Shown here: positions 4,961 to 5,482 of the stretch, one piece after another
Layout: the number at the start of each line of letters is the position of its first letter
Position numbering within the stretch: the first letter of the stretch is position 1
DNA from: Caulobacteraceae bacterium
GTDB lineage: Bacteria > Pseudomonadota > Alphaproteobacteria > Caulobacterales > Caulobacteraceae
Length of the DNA: 5,482 nt
Assembly (NCBI GenBank): GCA_004144935.1
Contig: SDZP01000241.1
Location: 1-5,482 of the forward strand
Direction: 5' to 3'
The notes under the pieces: generated by a model
The model's database searches: none
Seen by the model: only the letters and a program-made list of their open reading frames with translations
Told to the model about the DNA's origin: nothing
Translations under genes and position numbers: made by a program

Positions 4961-5482
4961 TGGGCCTGTTCCGTCGCCTGGCGCGTGACAAGCGCGGCGT
5001 TTCCGCCGTCGAGTTCGCCCTGATCGCCCCGGCCCTGATCGCCTTCTATTTCGGCCTCGCCGAACTGACCCAGGCGATGATGGCCGAGCGCCGCGCCAGC
5101 CATGCCGCCTCCTCGATCGGCGACCTCGTCGCCCAGTCGACGCAGATCAGCGGCGGCACCGTGACCGACATCTTCACCATCGCCAAGGCGATCATGTCGC
5201 CCTTCCCGACCACGCCGCTGAAGATGCGGGTGACCTCGATCGTCGCCGACGCCTCGGTCAATCCCAAGGTCGCCTGGAGCCAGGCCGACGGCATGACCGC
5301 CAAAGGCGTCGGCGCCAACGAGACAGTGCCCACCGGCCTGCTGACCGTGGCTGGCGACAGCGTCATCCTGTCGGAAGTGCAGTACAGCTACGACTCGCCG
5401 GTGGACTACTTCATCCCCAACGCGGTGGTCTTCAACAAGAAGTTCTACCTGCGGCCCCGCAAGTCGGACACGGTCGCCAAGG
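4960..5482 (+). CDS. TadE/TadF-family minor pilin, second copy (3' end missing)
   Basis: The open frame starts with ATG at 4960, overlapping the previous TGA, and stays open to the right edge (174 codons visible). A short basic leader (MGLFRRLARDKRG) ends in a prepilin peptidase motif, KRG^VSAVEFALI, with Glu at +5 after cleavage. A hydrophobic helix (about 18-34) and a periplasmic region ending in a YLRPRKSD segment follow. A GGGGGA run a few bases before the ATG can act as ribosome site. It shares the AVEFA core with the upstream TadE protein but little else, so the pair are distinct minor pilins rather than a recent duplication. A TadG-like gene would be the expected next neighbour. Confidence 0.85.
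   Translation, partial: MGLFRRLARDKRGVSAVEFALIAPALIAFYFGLAELTQAMMAERRASHAASSIGDLVAQSTQISGGTVTDIFTIAKAIMSPFPTTPLKMRVTSIVADASVNPKVAWSQADGMTAKGVGANETVPTGLLTVAGDSVILSEVQYSYDSPVDYFIPNAVVFNKKFYLRPRKSDTVAK

Noticed and set aside
1..5482. Mobile element, CRISPR array, defence system or RNA gene
   Set aside because: No transposase or integrase frame, no regularly spaced repeats, no tRNA or rRNA-like segment; every gene fits a Tad pilus locus.

Overview
The window reads as a GC-rich alphaproteobacterial chromosome segment, most likely from the Caulobacterales (Caulobacter, Phenylobacterium or a relative). The order pilA-cpaA-cpaB-cpaC, the pilin sequence and the CtrA-like TTAA-N7-TTAA boxes all point there. 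It is the core of a Tad/Flp (tight adherence) type IVc pilus locus. No mobile element, CRISPR array, rRNA or tRNA was seen.

Layout. Minus strand, right to left: pilA copy 2 (3614-3450), a terminator hairpin (3410-3382), a 500-bp spacer with an AT-rich patch, pilA copy 1 (2947-2783), a second hairpin (2744-2719), cpaA prepilin peptidase (2627-2106), a 151-bp gap holding a CtrA-like box, cpaB (1954-1067), and cpaC secretin (1070 to beyond base 1, overlapping cpaB by 4 bp). Plus strand, diverging from pilA copy 2: a small secreted protein made of the N-terminal domain found in CpaC (3882-4274), a TadE-family minor pilin (4364-4960, GTG start), and a second TadE-family minor pilin that runs off the right edge (4960-5482).

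How the genes work together. CpaA should cleave the leaders of both Flp pilins and of the two TadE-type pseudopilins. All four share a G^xxxxE(F/Y) processing motif before a hydrophobic segment. CpaC forms the outer-membrane channel, with CpaB as its periplasmic partner. The lone N-domain protein is probably an accessory of the secretin. The rest of the machine (CpaD, E, F, TadB/C) is expected beyond the left edge, and a TadG-like gene may lie beyond the right edge.

Less ordinary features. The two pilin genes encode proteins differing at one residue, each with its own CtrA-like box at almost the same distance from the start and its own terminator. All seven TTAA tetramers I found lie between genes. 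The divergent promoter region carries a direct repeat in which a CtrA-like box overlaps a CcrM-type GANTC methylation site, one copy being built into an 18-bp perfect palindrome. The first TadE gene may be translated from a leaderless transcript. The gene system itself is a known type; the regulatory sequence is the part worth a second look.
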